A stretch of DNA of 45,301 bases from Acidimicrobiia bacterium. GTDB lineage: Bacteria > Actinomycetota > Acidimicrobiia > Acidimicrobiales > AC-14. Positions 9,636-18,072 of this stretch are shown here, in pieces. The position numbers were made by a program, and so were the translations under genes. Where the stretch lies: assembly GCA_023264995.1 (NCBI GenBank), contig JAHFUR010000033.1, positions 1 through 45,301 on the forward strand, in the 5' to 3' direction. Position 1 is the stretch's first letter. Every line of letters starts with the position of its first letter. The notes under the pieces are model-generated. The model saw only the letters and a program-made list of their open reading frames with translations. It was not told the DNA's origin and did no database searches.

Positions 9636-10538
9636 CTAGGGGCCGCTCGAACCCAGGATGACCGCCCGATGGGGCTCGGGGGCCTGGCGGAAGGCGGCCG
9701 AGTAGACGGCGTTGGCCGCGTGGGCGGCCAGGAGGGGGAGGGCGGAGCGGGCCAGGGTGTCGGGGACGACGGCGTCGACGTAGAGCCAGCCCCCGCCCAG
9801 GCCGTCGTGCAGGGTGAAGGGGACGACGTAGCCGCCGGCGACCGACGCCGGCTCGGGCTCGGACTCACCGGCCAGGTAGGCGTCGACCTTGGCCGCGGCC
9901 GCCGACGCCGCCGGCGTGGCGTCGGTGGACGGGTCGGCGGCCAGGTGGACCCGCCACTGGCGAGGGGCGTCGCCCGAGCGGTGGAGGCTGAGCGACACCA
10001 GGGCCAGGGGTGTGGGGGTGATGGCCGCGGCGGCGCCGAGGATGCGTTCGAGCATGAACCGCAGGGGCTCGTAGGGATGGAGGGCGATGGCCGTCTCGTT
10101 GAGGAGGGCCAGGACCTTGTGGTGGCGGTCCAGGTCGATCAGCTCCTCGTAGGCCTTGAGGGCGGTGCGCACCGCGGCGTAGAGGCGGTTGGTGGTGAGC
10201 TCGGCCTTGGGGAGGTAGCCGTCGATGTCGTAGTCGTCGATGGTGGCCCGCTCGGGGGCGGCGCCGGGCTGGCCGGTGCGGAGCAGGATGCGGACGAAGC
10301 GGTTGCCCAGCTCGTCGCGGATGGCCCGGCAGGCGTCGAGGCCGGCGGTGTCGGTCTCCATGACCACGTCGAGGAGGATGACGGCGATGCCGGGGTCGGC
10401 CCGCATGGCCGCCACCGCGTCGCGGCCGGTACCGGCCTCGACCAGCTCGACCGGCACGCCGCCGTGGCGCATGCCGCGGAGGCTGAGGCGGGTCACCGCG
10501 ATCACGTCGGGCTCGTCGTCGACAACGAGGATCTTCAT
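9636..10538 (-). CDS. Response regulator with N-terminal receiver and DUF3369-like C-terminal domain
   Basis: The N-terminal receiver domain has the acidic pair (VVDDEPD), the phosphoacceptor Asp57 (VILLDVVM) and the conserved LRTGQ and Lys region (DGYLPKAEL). After a linker the protein continues with a region resembling the DUF3369/GAF-like domain found in regulators such as those with HD-GYP outputs (AYEELIDLDRHHKVLALLNE). No HD-GYP, GGDEF or DNA-binding domain follows. The output is therefore not transcriptional in any obvious way and may work by protein contact. Its ATG overlaps the kinase stop codon by four bases (ATGA), which makes the two genes a cognate pair. The signal is unknown. 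Confidence 0.85.
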   Translation of the reverse strand: MKILVVDDEPDVIAVTRLSLRGMRHGGVPVELVEAGTGRDAVAAMRADPGIAVILLDVVMETDTAGLDACRAIRDELGNRFVRILLRTGQPGAAPERATIDDYDIDGYLPKAELTTNRLYAAVRTALKAYEELIDLDRHHKVLALLNETAIALHPYEPLRFMLERILGAAAAITPTPLALVSLSLHRSGDAPRQWRVHLAADPSTDATPAASAAAAKVDAYLAGESEPEPASVAGGYVVPFTLHDGLGGGWLYVDAVVPDTLARSALPLLAAHAANAVYSAAFRQAPEPHRAVILGSSGP

Positions 10539-11725
10539 CGCGCCTCCTCGGGGGTGCGGGGAAAATGGAGGAGGACGGAGGTGCCCTCGCCGACCTTGGA
10601 ACGGATCTCCGCGGTTCCGTGCAGGCCGTCGGTGACCAGATTATTCACCACGGCCAGCCCCAGGCCGGTGCCGCCGATGGTGCGGCCCGTGGTGTAGAAG
10701 GGCTCCCAGACCCGCTCCAGGCCCTCGGGCGAGATGCCCCGGCCGAAGTCGCGGACGGTGACGTCGAGGTGGCCGTTGCCGCCGGCCAGCACGATCTCGA
10801 CCCGGCCGCCGGCCTGGCCCGGGTAGGCATAGCGCTCGACGTTGGACAGCAGGTTGAGCAGGGCCTCAGCCAACGAGCCGGCGTTGCCCACCCAGGGCTG
10901 CTCGGGGTCCTTGCGGTCGTCGCGCACCTCGATGGTGAGGTGGGCGGCCCGGGCCTTGGGGCCGTACAGGGCAAGCACGTCGCCGACGACGGTGGTGAGG
11001 TCGACCTCCTCGACCACGGTCACGGCCTGGCTGGTGGACAGGCTCTTGAACCGCTCGACCAGTCGTGTGGCCCGCTCGAGGTTGGAGGTGATGAGCTCGG
11101 CGGCCTCGATGGCGTCCTCGATGGGGCCGGTGATGGGGCCGGCGTCACAGACCAGGGCCGAGAGGTCCTGGGCCAGGATGCTGGCTGCGGTGGTGATCAC
11201 ACCGAGGGGGGTGTTGATCTCGTGGGCCACGCCGGCGACCAGCTGGGCCAGGGCCCGGTACCGGCCGGCGTGGAGCTGGACCTGGAGGGCGTGCTCCTTG
11301 ACCGTCTCGGCGAAGAGCGTCTCCTGGGTGAGGCGGAGCTGGGTGCCGATGCCGGCCAGCAGGCCGGGGATGGCCTCGGGCACCTCGGCCATGAAGGCCA
11401 GGAACGCCGGCCGGCTGAGGACGAACAGCCGGCTCGCCTCGGTGGCGGTGACGAGGGTGGAGCGCAGCCCGGAATCGAGCAGGCCCGGCTCCCCGAAGGA
11501 GCCGCCCGGCCCCCGCTCCCCCAGGGCGACGAGGTGGCCCTCGGCGTCGGGCCGGCTGAGGCTGACCCGGCCGCTGATGACCACGTACAGGCCGTCGGAC
11601 TCCAGGCCGGGGCGGCACACCACGTCGCCCGCCTTGGCCGCCCGGAACGTGCCCCGGAGGGCCAGCACCGCCAGCTGGGTGTCGTCGAGGGCCCGGAAGG
11701 GGTGCGCGGCCCGGAGCTCGTCCAC
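10535..11725 (-). CDS. Cytoplasmic sensor histidine kinase with N-terminal cyclic-nucleotide-binding-like domain
   Basis: This 396-residue kinase has no transmembrane segment. Residues about 1-125 form a cNMP-binding beta-barrel (GLYVVISGRVSL, GSFGEPGLLDSG, ASRLFVLSR). The phosphate-binding-cassette-like segment GEPGLLDSGLRST keeps the arginine but departs from the cAMP consensus, so its ligand is uncertain. A helical linker leads to the dimerisation/phosphotransfer H-box with His168 (GVAHEINTPLGV). The HATPase domain follows, with N-box (LLNLLSNVERYAY), G1 (VRDFGRGI), F (EPFYTTG) and G2 (GGTGLGLAVV). It should phosphorylate the regulator encoded immediately downstream. The GTG at 11725 lies 31 bases after folK; whether it belongs to the folate transcript is unknown. 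Confidence 0.88.
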   Translation of the reverse strand: MDELRAAHPFRALDDTQLAVLALRGTFRAAKAGDVVCRPGLESDGLYVVISGRVSLSRPDAEGHLVALGERGPGGSFGEPGLLDSGLRSTLVTATEASRLFVLSRPAFLAFMAEVPEAIPGLLAGIGTQLRLTQETLFAETVKEHALQVQLHAGRYRALAQLVAGVAHEINTPLGVITTAASILAQDLSALVCDAGPITGPIEDAIEAAELITSNLERATRLVERFKSLSTSQAVTVVEEVDLTTVVGDVLALYGPKARAAHLTIEVRDDRKDPEQPWVGNAGSLAEALLNLLSNVERYAYPGQAGGRVEIVLAGGNGHLDVTVRDFGRGISPEGLERVWEPFYTTGRTIGGTGLGLAVVNNLVTDGLHGTAEIRSKVGEGTSVLLHFPRTPEEAR

Positions 11726-11756
11726 GGCGGGAGGTTAGTTGGGCGCCAGCCGGCCT

Positions 11757-12224
11757 TCAGAGGGGGCCGAGCCGGCGTACCTCCCCTGTCGCCCCGGCGG
11801 CCTCCGGAGGATTGGGGGCCCCGGCGGCCTCCGGAGGATTGGGGAGGAGGTCGGCCAGGGGCGCCAGCACGAAGCGGCGCTCCCACATGCGGGGGTGGGG
11901 CACGATCAGGTCGGGCTCGTCGACCCGAAGGTCGCCGACCAGGAGGACGTCGACGTCGAGGGTGCGGGGGCCGTTGGGCTCGGTGCGGACCCGGCCGGCG
12001 GCGGCTTCGAGCGCCCGGCCCAGCTCCAGCAGGGCGCGGGGCGACAGGTCGGTGTCGAGGGCGACGACCAGGTTCAGGTACGGCGACTGGCCCGGGGGGC
12101 CGCCCACCGGGTCGGTCTCATAGACCGGCGAGACGGCGGCCACGTCGGGGAGGGCGGCGACCGCGGCCCGCAGGGTGGCCCGGCGGTCGCCCAGGTTGGA
12201 GCCGAGGCCGAGGTAGGCCCTCAC
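11757..12224 (-). CDS. folK: 2-amino-4-hydroxy-6-hydroxymethyldihydropteridine diphosphokinase
   Basis: FolK transfers pyrophosphate from ATP to hydroxymethyldihydropterin, the step before dihydropteroate synthase. Typical blocks are YLGLGSNLGDR, VYETDPVGGPPGQSPYLN, GPRTLDVDVLLVGD (with the metal-binding DVD) and PHPRMWERRFVLAPLADL. The GTG at 12224 overlaps the folB stop by four bases (GTGA). The C-terminal tail after the last conserved block holds a tandem duplication of nine residues (NPPEAAGAP repeated) caused by a 27-bp DNA repeat. The tail lies outside the catalytic core, so it is probably harmless. Total length 155 residues. Confidence 0.96.
   Translation of the reverse strand: MRAYLGLGSNLGDRRATLRAAVAALPDVAAVSPVYETDPVGGPPGQSPYLNLVVALDTDLSPRALLELGRALEAAAGRVRTEPNGPRTLDVDVLLVGDLRVDEPDLIVPHPRMWERRFVLAPLADLLPNPPEAAGAPNPPEAAGATGEVRRLGPL
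11791..11844. repeat. 27-bp exact tandem duplication inside folK
   Basis: Two identical 27-bp units (11791-11817 and 11818-11844) lie head to tail near the 3' end of folK and keep the frame. Each unit contains CCTCCGGAGG, itself a palindrome. The perfect identity suggests a recent slippage event. Confidence 0.9.
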
Positions 12225-12589
12225 CGGCCGGCGTGGCGGGTGATCGTCACCCCCGCCGAGGCCAGGTCGGCGGGCACCGGGGGCCGGAGCTTGCGCACGG
12301 TGACGGTGACCGAGGTGATGCGGGCGTCCACGGCCAGGGTGTCGTCGGCGATGCGGGTGGCCAGGCGCTCGAGCAGGCGGTGGCGCTCGCCGACGACCAC
12401 GGCGCCGGCGGCGGCGGTCACCGCCCCGTAGTCGACCGTGTCGGCCAGGGAGTCGGTGCGGCCGGCGGCGGCCAGGTCGACGGCCAGGTCGAGGTCGACC
12501 TCGAAGGGCTGCGCCCGGTGCTGCTCCTCGGGGAGCGCCCCGTGGACGCCCAGCAGCCGGAGCCCCCGCAGGGCGATGTGGTCGATCAG
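12221..12589 (-). CDS. folB: Dihydroneopterin aldolase
   Basis: FolB cleaves dihydroneopterin to hydroxymethyldihydropterin and glycolaldehyde. The 122-residue product begins IDHIALRGLRLLGVHGALP and carries the EEQ...QPFEVDLDL strand, DTVDYGAV, and the catalytic-lysine strand VTVRKLRPPVP near the end. No ATG, GTG or TTG occurs near the expected N-terminus. The best start is a CTG at 12589, which overlaps the upstream stop codon (CTGA) and has GGAG five bases before it. The frame is open further upstream, but that part lies inside the neighbouring gene. Gene order folP-x-folB-folK supports the call. Confidence 0.93.
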   Translation of the reverse strand: MIDHIALRGLRLLGVHGALPEEQHRAQPFEVDLDLAVDLAAAGRTDSLADTVDYGAVTAAAGAVVVGERHRLLERLATRIADDTLAVDARITSVTVTVRKLRPPVPADLASAGVTITRHAGR

Positions 12590-13091
12590 GCCTTCTCCGG
12601 GCCCATGGTCAGCGCCAGGGCCACCAGCTCCCGGCCGGGGGGGCCCATCTGGCGCTGGTTGATCTGCTCGACGATGGAGATGGCGTGGGCCGACGAAGGG
12701 ACCATGTTGGCCCAGACCAGGTAGCCGGCCACGACGCCCTGGAGGCGGTCGCTCAGCTCCTCCTGGTGGAGGAGCACCTTCTCCTCCTTGGCGATCCAGC
12801 CGGCCAGCTTGGGGTACAGCTCGGCCAGGACGATGCGGGGGTCCTCGTGGAGCGGGAGGGGGATGTGCTCCCAGGAGACGCCCAGCTCGTCGTAGGCGTG
12901 GAGGTTGTGGGGCGAGGTCAGCAGCGAGACCACCCGGGCGAAGCCCTGCTCGCGGATCCAGATGATCTCCTCCTGGCGGCGCACCGGGCGGTGGGCCCGG
13001 GAGTAGCCGCCGGGGCGCTCGCTGATGGCCAGGCGGTCCTTGATGATCCAGGCGAAGTTGCGGGGGGCGATGCCCGACGCCCACTTGCCCT

Positions 13092-13095
<4 letters not shown>
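12586..13095 (-). CDS. Dual-specificity-phosphatase-like protein lacking the catalytic cysteine
   Basis: This 169-residue protein has the fold pattern of a dual-specificity/tyrosine phosphatase: IIWIREQGFARVVSLL, a central WEHIPLPLHEDP segment, and VVAGYLVWANMVPSSAHAI after the P-loop region. Where an active enzyme has His-Cys-X5-Arg, this one reads H110-Q-E-E-L-S-D-R117. The spacing and the arginine are kept, but the nucleophilic cysteine is glutamine. I therefore call it a pseudophosphatase. It is embedded in the folate operon: its ATG overlaps the folP stop (ATGA) and its stop overlaps the proposed folB start (CTGA). Such tight coupling suggests a role tied to the folate enzymes, perhaps regulatory, but this is inference. 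The first 40 residues are not part of the phosphatase core. Confidence 0.8.
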
Positions 13096-13850
<755 letters not shown>

Positions 13851-13892
13851 AGACAGTACCGGCCGGCGGGAGGGGTACCGGGGCCAACGGGT

Positions 13893-13944
13893 CGAACTGG
13901 TGACGGAAATGGGTGTCCTGACCCCTGTTTGTGGCGCCAGTTGG
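13893..13944. repeat. Decayed family B palindrome between vsr and folP
   Basis: The left arm CGAACTGGTGAC (13893-13904) is identical to the left arm of the perfect palindrome at 45035-45086. The inner part (GGGTGTCCTGACCCC) resembles that copy's inner stem, while the right arm (GCCAGTTGG) has drifted. It lies between the vsr stop and the folP start, so it may end the vsr transcript or fall in the folP leader. Confidence 0.6.
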
Positions 13945-13956
13945 GCGATGAGGGCC

Positions 13957-14397
13957 TCAGTCGGCCTGTCGGACGGCCGCGACCGCGTCCCGTACCCGGT
14001 GGGCGGCCTCCTCGGGTGGCTCGTGCTCCCAGATCCTGACGGTCCGCCAGCCGGCGTGGCGCAGCCGGTCGTCGGTGTCGGCGTCGCGCTGTTGGTTCCG
14101 GGCGATCTTCTCCGGCCAGTACCACCCGTTCACTTGGTGGCGGCGCCGGCCGTGGTCGGGGCAGCCGTGCCAGAAGCAGCCGTCGACGAACACGGCGACG
14201 CCGGCGCCCGGGAACACGATGTCGGCCCGGCGCCGGAGGGTGGCCAGGGGTTGGGCGTGGACCCGGTAGCGCAGGCCCATGGCGTGCAGCCGGGCGCGCA
14301 CGGCCACCTCGGGCGCGGTGTCCTGCCGGCGCTGGGTGCTCATCCGGCGCTGGACCGCCTCGGTGGATGCGAAGGGGGCGCGCCAGCGCTCGGCCAC
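13957..14397 (-). CDS. vsr: Very-short-patch (Vsr) T/G mismatch endonuclease
   Basis: Vsr nicks next to T:G mismatches produced when 5-methylcytosine deaminates, and so protects genomes that carry a cytosine-5 methyltransferase. The 146-residue protein shows the conserved start MSTQRRQDTAPEVAVRARLH, the catalytic strand RADIVFPGAGVAVFVDGCFW with the metal-binding Asp, the HGCPDH zinc/active-site block, and the YWPEKIARNQQRD helix. It lies 29 bases after the methyltransferase gene, matching its expected partner. The ATG at 14397 adds about 18 residues before the conserved MSTQ, so an internal start at that methionine is also possible. Confidence 0.93.
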   Translation of the reverse strand: MAERWRAPFASTEAVQRRMSTQRRQDTAPEVAVRARLHAMGLRYRVHAQPLATLRRRADIVFPGAGVAVFVDGCFWHGCPDHGRRRHQVNGWYWPEKIARNQQRDADTDDRLRHAGWRTVRIWEHEPPEEAAHRVRDAVAAVRQAD

Positions 14398-14426
14398 CTC
14401 TGGACGCTACCGCCGCCGGCGCCCGG

Positions 14427-15416
14427 CTAGGGGGCGGTGAGCTGGCCGAGGAGGGCCCGCCCGAGCGCCTCGGCCAGCCGTGGGGGCACGGCATTGCCGA
14501 CCTGGCGGTAGCAGCTCGACCGGGTGCCGGCGAAGTGCATCCCCGGCGGGAAGGTTTGCAGGAGGGCGGCTTCCTCGACGGTGATCCTCCGAGCGCCGGC
14601 GACTCGCCCCGACCGGGGCACGCCCCCGCCGAGCAGGTGGGCATGGTAGGTGGGAACGATGCCCTCCGTGTCGACCCACGGCGTCTTGTTCCCCCCCATG
14701 CTGGCCAGCAGGGTGGGCGCCGGCCGGGTCAGGTCGAGCGGGCGACCACCCCCGTTGAAGACGTGCCCGTCGTAGGGGTGGGGCCGGATGTCGGGGCACC
14801 GGGCATAGGTGACCGCGGAGGGGTTCGGCAGCCCGTGCGCCTCCGGGCCGACCACCTCCCCCGCCGGCCGCCACGGGCGGGCCCGACCGGGCCCGAACGT
14901 GGGCGCCGGGAACATGAACGGTCGGTGCCGGAGGCCGACCAGCAGGAGGCGGTGTCGCCTCTGGGGGACGCCGAAGTCGGCGGCGTTGACCACCTGGGCG
15001 CGCACCTGGAAGTCGAGGGCCGCCAGCTCGTCGACAAGGGCACGGAGCAACGGCCGGCGGGCGCCGGCCCCCAAGCCGGCGACGTTCTCGGCGATGAACG
15101 CCCTCGGCCTGACCTCACCGAGGGCGCGCCGGAAGGCCGGCCACCCGTCACGGGGGTCGGCGGCGCCCAGCCGCTTCCCGCCCGAGCTCCACGGCTGGCA
15201 GGGCGGGCCACCGACGAGGACGTCGACCTGGTCGCGCCAGCGGCCCCAGCCGACAGTGTTGACGTCGCCCTCGATCACCTCGGCGCCGGGATGGGCCTTG
15301 GCGAAGGTCTCGCACGCATCGCCGTCCCATTCGGCGCCGGCGACGATGTCGAACCCGGCCTGTTCCAGGCCGATCGACAACCCGCCGGCGCCGGCGAAGA
15401 TGTCGAGGGCGCGCAC
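14427..15416 (-). CDS. dcm: DNA (cytosine-5-)-methyltransferase
   Basis: This 329-residue enzyme would methylate C5 of cytosine in a specific DNA site using S-adenosylmethionine. Motif I is LDIFAGAGGLSIGLEQAGF, motif IV with the catalytic Cys is VGGPPCQPWSSGGK, motif VI is AFIAENV, motif VIII is QRRHRLLLVG, motif IX is ITVEEAALLQTFP and motif X is YRQVGNAVPPRLAEALG. The target-recognition region (about 200-260) is present but short. A Vsr gene follows, as usual. No recognisable type II restriction enzyme is adjacent. The Uma2-like nuclease gene upstream, 11 bases away, is the only candidate cleavage partner and that link is speculative. The recognition site cannot be predicted here. Confidence 0.94.
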   Translation of the reverse strand: MRALDIFAGAGGLSIGLEQAGFDIVAGAEWDGDACETFAKAHPGAEVIEGDVNTVGWGRWRDQVDVLVGGPPCQPWSSGGKRLGAADPRDGWPAFRRALGEVRPRAFIAENVAGLGAGARRPLLRALVDELAALDFQVRAQVVNAADFGVPQRRHRLLLVGLRHRPFMFPAPTFGPGRARPWRPAGEVVGPEAHGLPNPSAVTYARCPDIRPHPYDGHVFNGGGRPLDLTRPAPTLLASMGGNKTPWVDTEGIVPTYHAHLLGGGVPRSGRVAGARRITVEEAALLQTFPPGMHFAGTRSSCYRQVGNAVPPRLAEALGRALLGQLTAP

Positions 15417-15427
15417 GGCGCCCGACG

Positions 15428-15949
15428 TTACCGAGGCCAGTCGATGCCGCCGGCCAGCTCGGCCGTGACCACGCCGAGGAGGGGGCTGGCCGGCGCCTCG
15501 TCGTAGCCGGCGCCGGCCAGGACGAACCAGTGGACCTCCTGCCGGCGGGGATCGGCGATGCAGATCTCGTCGACGTCGTGGCGGGCGTAGAAGTCGAACT
15601 TGGCCCAGGTCTCGTCACCCGGTGAGACGACCTCGACCACGATCGCCGCCGTCGGCACGTACACCTCCGACGGGCTGGCGCGGTGGTAGCCGCCATCGGG
15701 GACCCGGTAGTCCTCGGCGGTGCCCAGGTTGAACTGGGTGGTGATGAAGAGCCCAGCGGCTTTGGCTCCCGGCCGCAAGAGGGCGGCCAGTTCTGCGTCG
15801 ACCTGTCCGTGCCACGGATGGGCTGCAGGGACCACGTGGTAGTCGCCCTCCCACACTTCGTCGTGATGGTCCTGACCGAGGGCGCGACGCCGAGCGAGGA
15901 AGGCGACGATCTCGGCGGGGGGGTCCCCGACGACGACCGTCCTCATCAT
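15428..15949 (-). CDS. Uma2-family PD-(D/E)XK nuclease-like protein
   Basis: The 173-residue protein matches the Uma2/DUF820 family, a PD-(D/E)XK-fold group of unproven function that is abundant in actinobacteria and cyanobacteria. The core is visible as DYRVPDGGYHR (strand with the conserved Pro-Asp), AAIVVEVVSPGDETWAKFDF (Glu strand, then the Lys helix) and DEICIADPRRQEVHWF. The predicted active-site residues therefore seem intact. The start lies seven bases after folE, and its stop lies 11 bases before the dcm start, so it appears co-transcribed with folE, dcm and vsr. A role in restriction with the methyltransferase is possible but unproven; Uma2 genes also occur alone. Confidence 0.88.
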   Translation of the reverse strand: MMRTVVVGDPPAEIVAFLARRRALGQDHHDEVWEGDYHVVPAAHPWHGQVDAELAALLRPGAKAAGLFITTQFNLGTAEDYRVPDGGYHRASPSEVYVPTAAIVVEVVSPGDETWAKFDFYARHDVDEICIADPRRQEVHWFVLAGAGYDEAPASPLLGVVTAELAGGIDWPR

Positions 15950-15956
15950 GAGAAGC

Positions 15957-16523
15957 CTACCGGCGGCCGTGGATGAAGGCCATGGCCTCGGCCCGGGTGG
16001 CCGGGTTGGCCCGGAACAGGCCGCGGACGGCCGAGGTGACCGTGGTGGTGCCCGCCTTCTGGACGCCGCGCATGGCCATGCACAGGTGCTCGGCCTCGAT
16101 GACGACCAGGACGCCCTTGGGCTCGAGCCGGGTGTCGAGCTCGTCGGCGATCTGTGACGTGAGCCGCTCCTGGACCTGGAGCCGGCGGGCGTAGGAGTCC
16201 ACCAGGCGGGCCAGCTTGGACAGGCCGGTGATGCGGCCGCTGGCGTTGGGGACGTAGGCCACGTGGGCCCGGCCGATGAACGGGACCAGGTGGTGCTCGC
16301 ACAGCGAGTACAGCGGGATGTCGCGCACCATGATCATCTCGTCGTGGTCGGCGGCGAAGGTGACGGCCAGGTGGTCGGTGGTGTCGCCGGCGCCGCTCAG
16401 CACCTCGGCGTACATGGCCGCCACCCGCTCGGGGGTGCGGACCAGGCCCTCGCGGTCGGGATCCTCGCCGACGGCTTCGAGGATCTCCCGCACGGCGGCG
16501 GCGATGCGGGCCTGGTCGATCAC
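15957..16523 (-). CDS. folE: GTP cyclohydrolase I
   Basis: FolE converts GTP to dihydroneopterin triphosphate, the first step of folate synthesis. The 188-residue protein carries the zinc-binding and catalytic block [20 protein letters not shown] and the second zinc cysteine in [34 protein letters not shown] and [10 protein letters not shown] are also typical. The GTG at 16523 gives the normal N-terminus. It is separated from folP by the uma2-dcm-vsr cassette, but all four genes run the same way with short gaps and may share one transcript. A family A hairpin lies 20 bases upstream of the start. Confidence 0.97.
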   Translation of the reverse strand: MIDQARIAAAVREILEAVGEDPDREGLVRTPERVAAMYAEVLSGAGDTTDHLAVTFAADHDEMIMVRDIPLYSLCEHHLVPFIGRAHVAYVPNASGRITGLSKLARLVDSYARRLQVQERLTSQIADELDTRLEPKGVLVVIEAEHLCMAMRGVQKAGTTTVTSAVRGLFRANPATRAEAMAFIHGRR

Positions 16524-16542
16524 GGTCGGCCGCCGGCGCCGA

Positions 16543-16588
16543 GCGATTGGTCAATGGGGTGCGGAATAGCACCGCGGATTGACCACAC
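16543..16588. repeat. Family A hairpin between folE and the hydrolase gene
   Basis: Arms TGGTCAAT (16548-16555) and ATTGACCA (16578-16585) surround a nested GGTGC/GCACC stem. The element is homologous, in the same orientation, to the 46-base copy at 6033-6078. It sits in the divergent region between folE (leftward) and the hydrolase/STAND module (rightward), so it marks one edge of that module. It may also affect the leader of folE. Confidence 0.78.
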
Positions 16589-16665
16589 GGTGGTGGGCGT
16601 CATCGAGCAGCACGGTAGACCAGCGGGCAGAATGCCCCGGACCGAGGGGAGGGACGGCGACGGCG

Positions 16666-18072
16666 ATGGCGCGGTTGCGGCACATGGTGGTGATCGTGCC
16701 CGGCATCGGCGGGAGCGTGCTCGAGCGCGGCGGGACGGCGGTGTGGGGCCAGGGGCCGCTGGGCATCGCCGCCCGGGCCCTCGACCCGGGGGTGCTGGCC
16801 CGCTTCGAGGGAGACGGCATCCGGGCCACCGGCCTGGTCCACGCGCCGGCGGTGCTCCCCGGGTTCACCGCCCTGCGGGCCTACGACGAGCTGGTCCGGC
16901 GGATCGTCAACCGTTTCGCCGGCGTGGTGGTGGACCACTGCCATCCCGACGCCCAACCGGTGGCCGGCGCCAACGTGCTCTGCGTGCCCTACGACTTCCG
17001 CCGGAGCCTGGTCGACTGCGCCGACCAGGTGGCCGCCACGGTGGGCGCCCGGCTCGACGCGGCCGGGCTCAGCGACGCCGAACGGCGGGGCCGGGTGGTG
17101 GTGATCGGCCACTCGATGGGCGGGCTGGTGGCCCGCTGGTGGCTCGGACCGGGGGGTGGCGGGCCGCTCGGCCATGCCCTGCTCACCCTGGGCACGCCCC
17201 ACCGGGGGGCACCCAAGGCCCTGGAGTGGCTGGTCAACGGGGTGCAACTCAAGGGGTTGCGGCTGGCCGGCGCCACCGAGGTCATCCGCACGTGGCCGGC
17301 GGCCTACGAGCTGCTCCCCCGCTACGAGGCCGTGCTCGACACGGCCACGGGGCGGCACCTGCGCCCCCACGAGCTGGTGGTCGACGGCTTCGACCACCAG
17401 GCGGCGGGGCAGGCCTTCGCCGTGCACCAGGACATCGAGCGGGCGTGGGACGGGGCCGGCGACCAGCCGGCGGTGACGGCGATGTTGGGCCGCTACCAGC
17501 CCACGTTGGAACGGGCCAGCCTCACGGAGGGCCGGCTCCGGGTGGAGAAGCAGGCAGCCGAGTGGCTCCCGGACACCGGCTGGGCCGGCGACGGGTCGGT
17601 GCCGTGCCTCTCGGCCGTGCCGCTGGAGCAGGCCGCCGGCCCCCCGCTCCCGTCGGTCCGCCACTCGGCGCTGCCCGAGCTGGAGGCGGTCGTCGAGTGG
17701 CTGGAGGCCCTGGAGGCGCCCGAACTGGGAGCGGTCCGGGGCCCGGGTCACGCCAGGCCGACGCTGGCCCTCGACGTCGACGAGTGGTTCCCGGCCGGCG
17801 AGCCGATAGAAGTGGCCGCCCTGGCCCGGGGGGCGGGCGAGGAGCTGGAGGGGCCGGAAGCCGGCGCCCGGCTGTGGGTCACGGCCCGCCCCGCCGATGG
17901 GGGGCGGGCGGTGGTGGTGGAGCTGCAGGTGCCGACCGGCGCCGGCGGTCGGTGGACCGGGGAGATGGCCGGCCTGGCCCCGGGCACCTACGAGCTGGCC
18001 CTGTCGGGACCGGGGCGGGCCGGCGGCGAGGCCGCGGTGGTGCGCGAGGTCATCGAGGTGGTGGAGGCGTGA
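16666..18072 (+). CDS. LCAT/lipase-like alpha/beta hydrolase, partner of the STAND NTPase
   Basis: This 468-residue protein is an alpha/beta hydrolase most like the lecithin:cholesterol acyltransferase group. It opens with the strand VVIVPGIGGS, has the nucleophile elbow GHSMGG with Ser150, LGTPHRG after it, the acid Asp309 in AGDGSVP, and His333 in VRHSALP. The catalytic triad is therefore complete. Residues from about 365 to the end look like a beta-sandwich (LALDVDEWFPAGEPIEV, LAPGTYELAL). There is no signal peptide, so it should act in the cytoplasm on lipid, ester or amide substrates. The start at 16666 is chosen by homology; the frame stays open back to 16579 and another ATG lies at 16684. 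Its stop overlaps the start of the STAND gene (GTGA), implying a fixed ratio of two partner proteins. Confidence 0.85.
   Translation: MARLRHMVVIVPGIGGSVLERGGTAVWGQGPLGIAARALDPGVLARFEGDGIRATGLVHAPAVLPGFTALRAYDELVRRIVNRFAGVVVDHCHPDAQPVAGANVLCVPYDFRRSLVDCADQVAATVGARLDAAGLSDAERRGRVVVIGHSMGGLVARWWLGPGGGGPLGHALLTLGTPHRGAPKALEWLVNGVQLKGLRLAGATEVIRTWPAAYELLPRYEAVLDTATGRHLRPHELVVDGFDHQAAGQAFAVHQDIERAWDGAGDQPAVTAMLGRYQPTLERASLTEGRLRVEKQAAEWLPDTGWAGDGSVPCLSAVPLEQAAGPPLPSVRHSALPELEAVVEWLEALEAPELGAVRGPGHARPTLALDVDEWFPAGEPIEVAALARGAGEELEGPEAGARLWVTARPADGGRAVVVELQVPTGAGGRWTGEMAGLAPGTYELALSGPGRAGGEAAVVREVIEVVEA

Noticed and set aside
16263-18068. Open frame continuing upstream of the STAND gene start
   Set aside because: It runs through the hydrolase gene and folE in a different frame with low-complexity composition. 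The GTGA overlap and the N-terminal fold support a start at 18069/18075.
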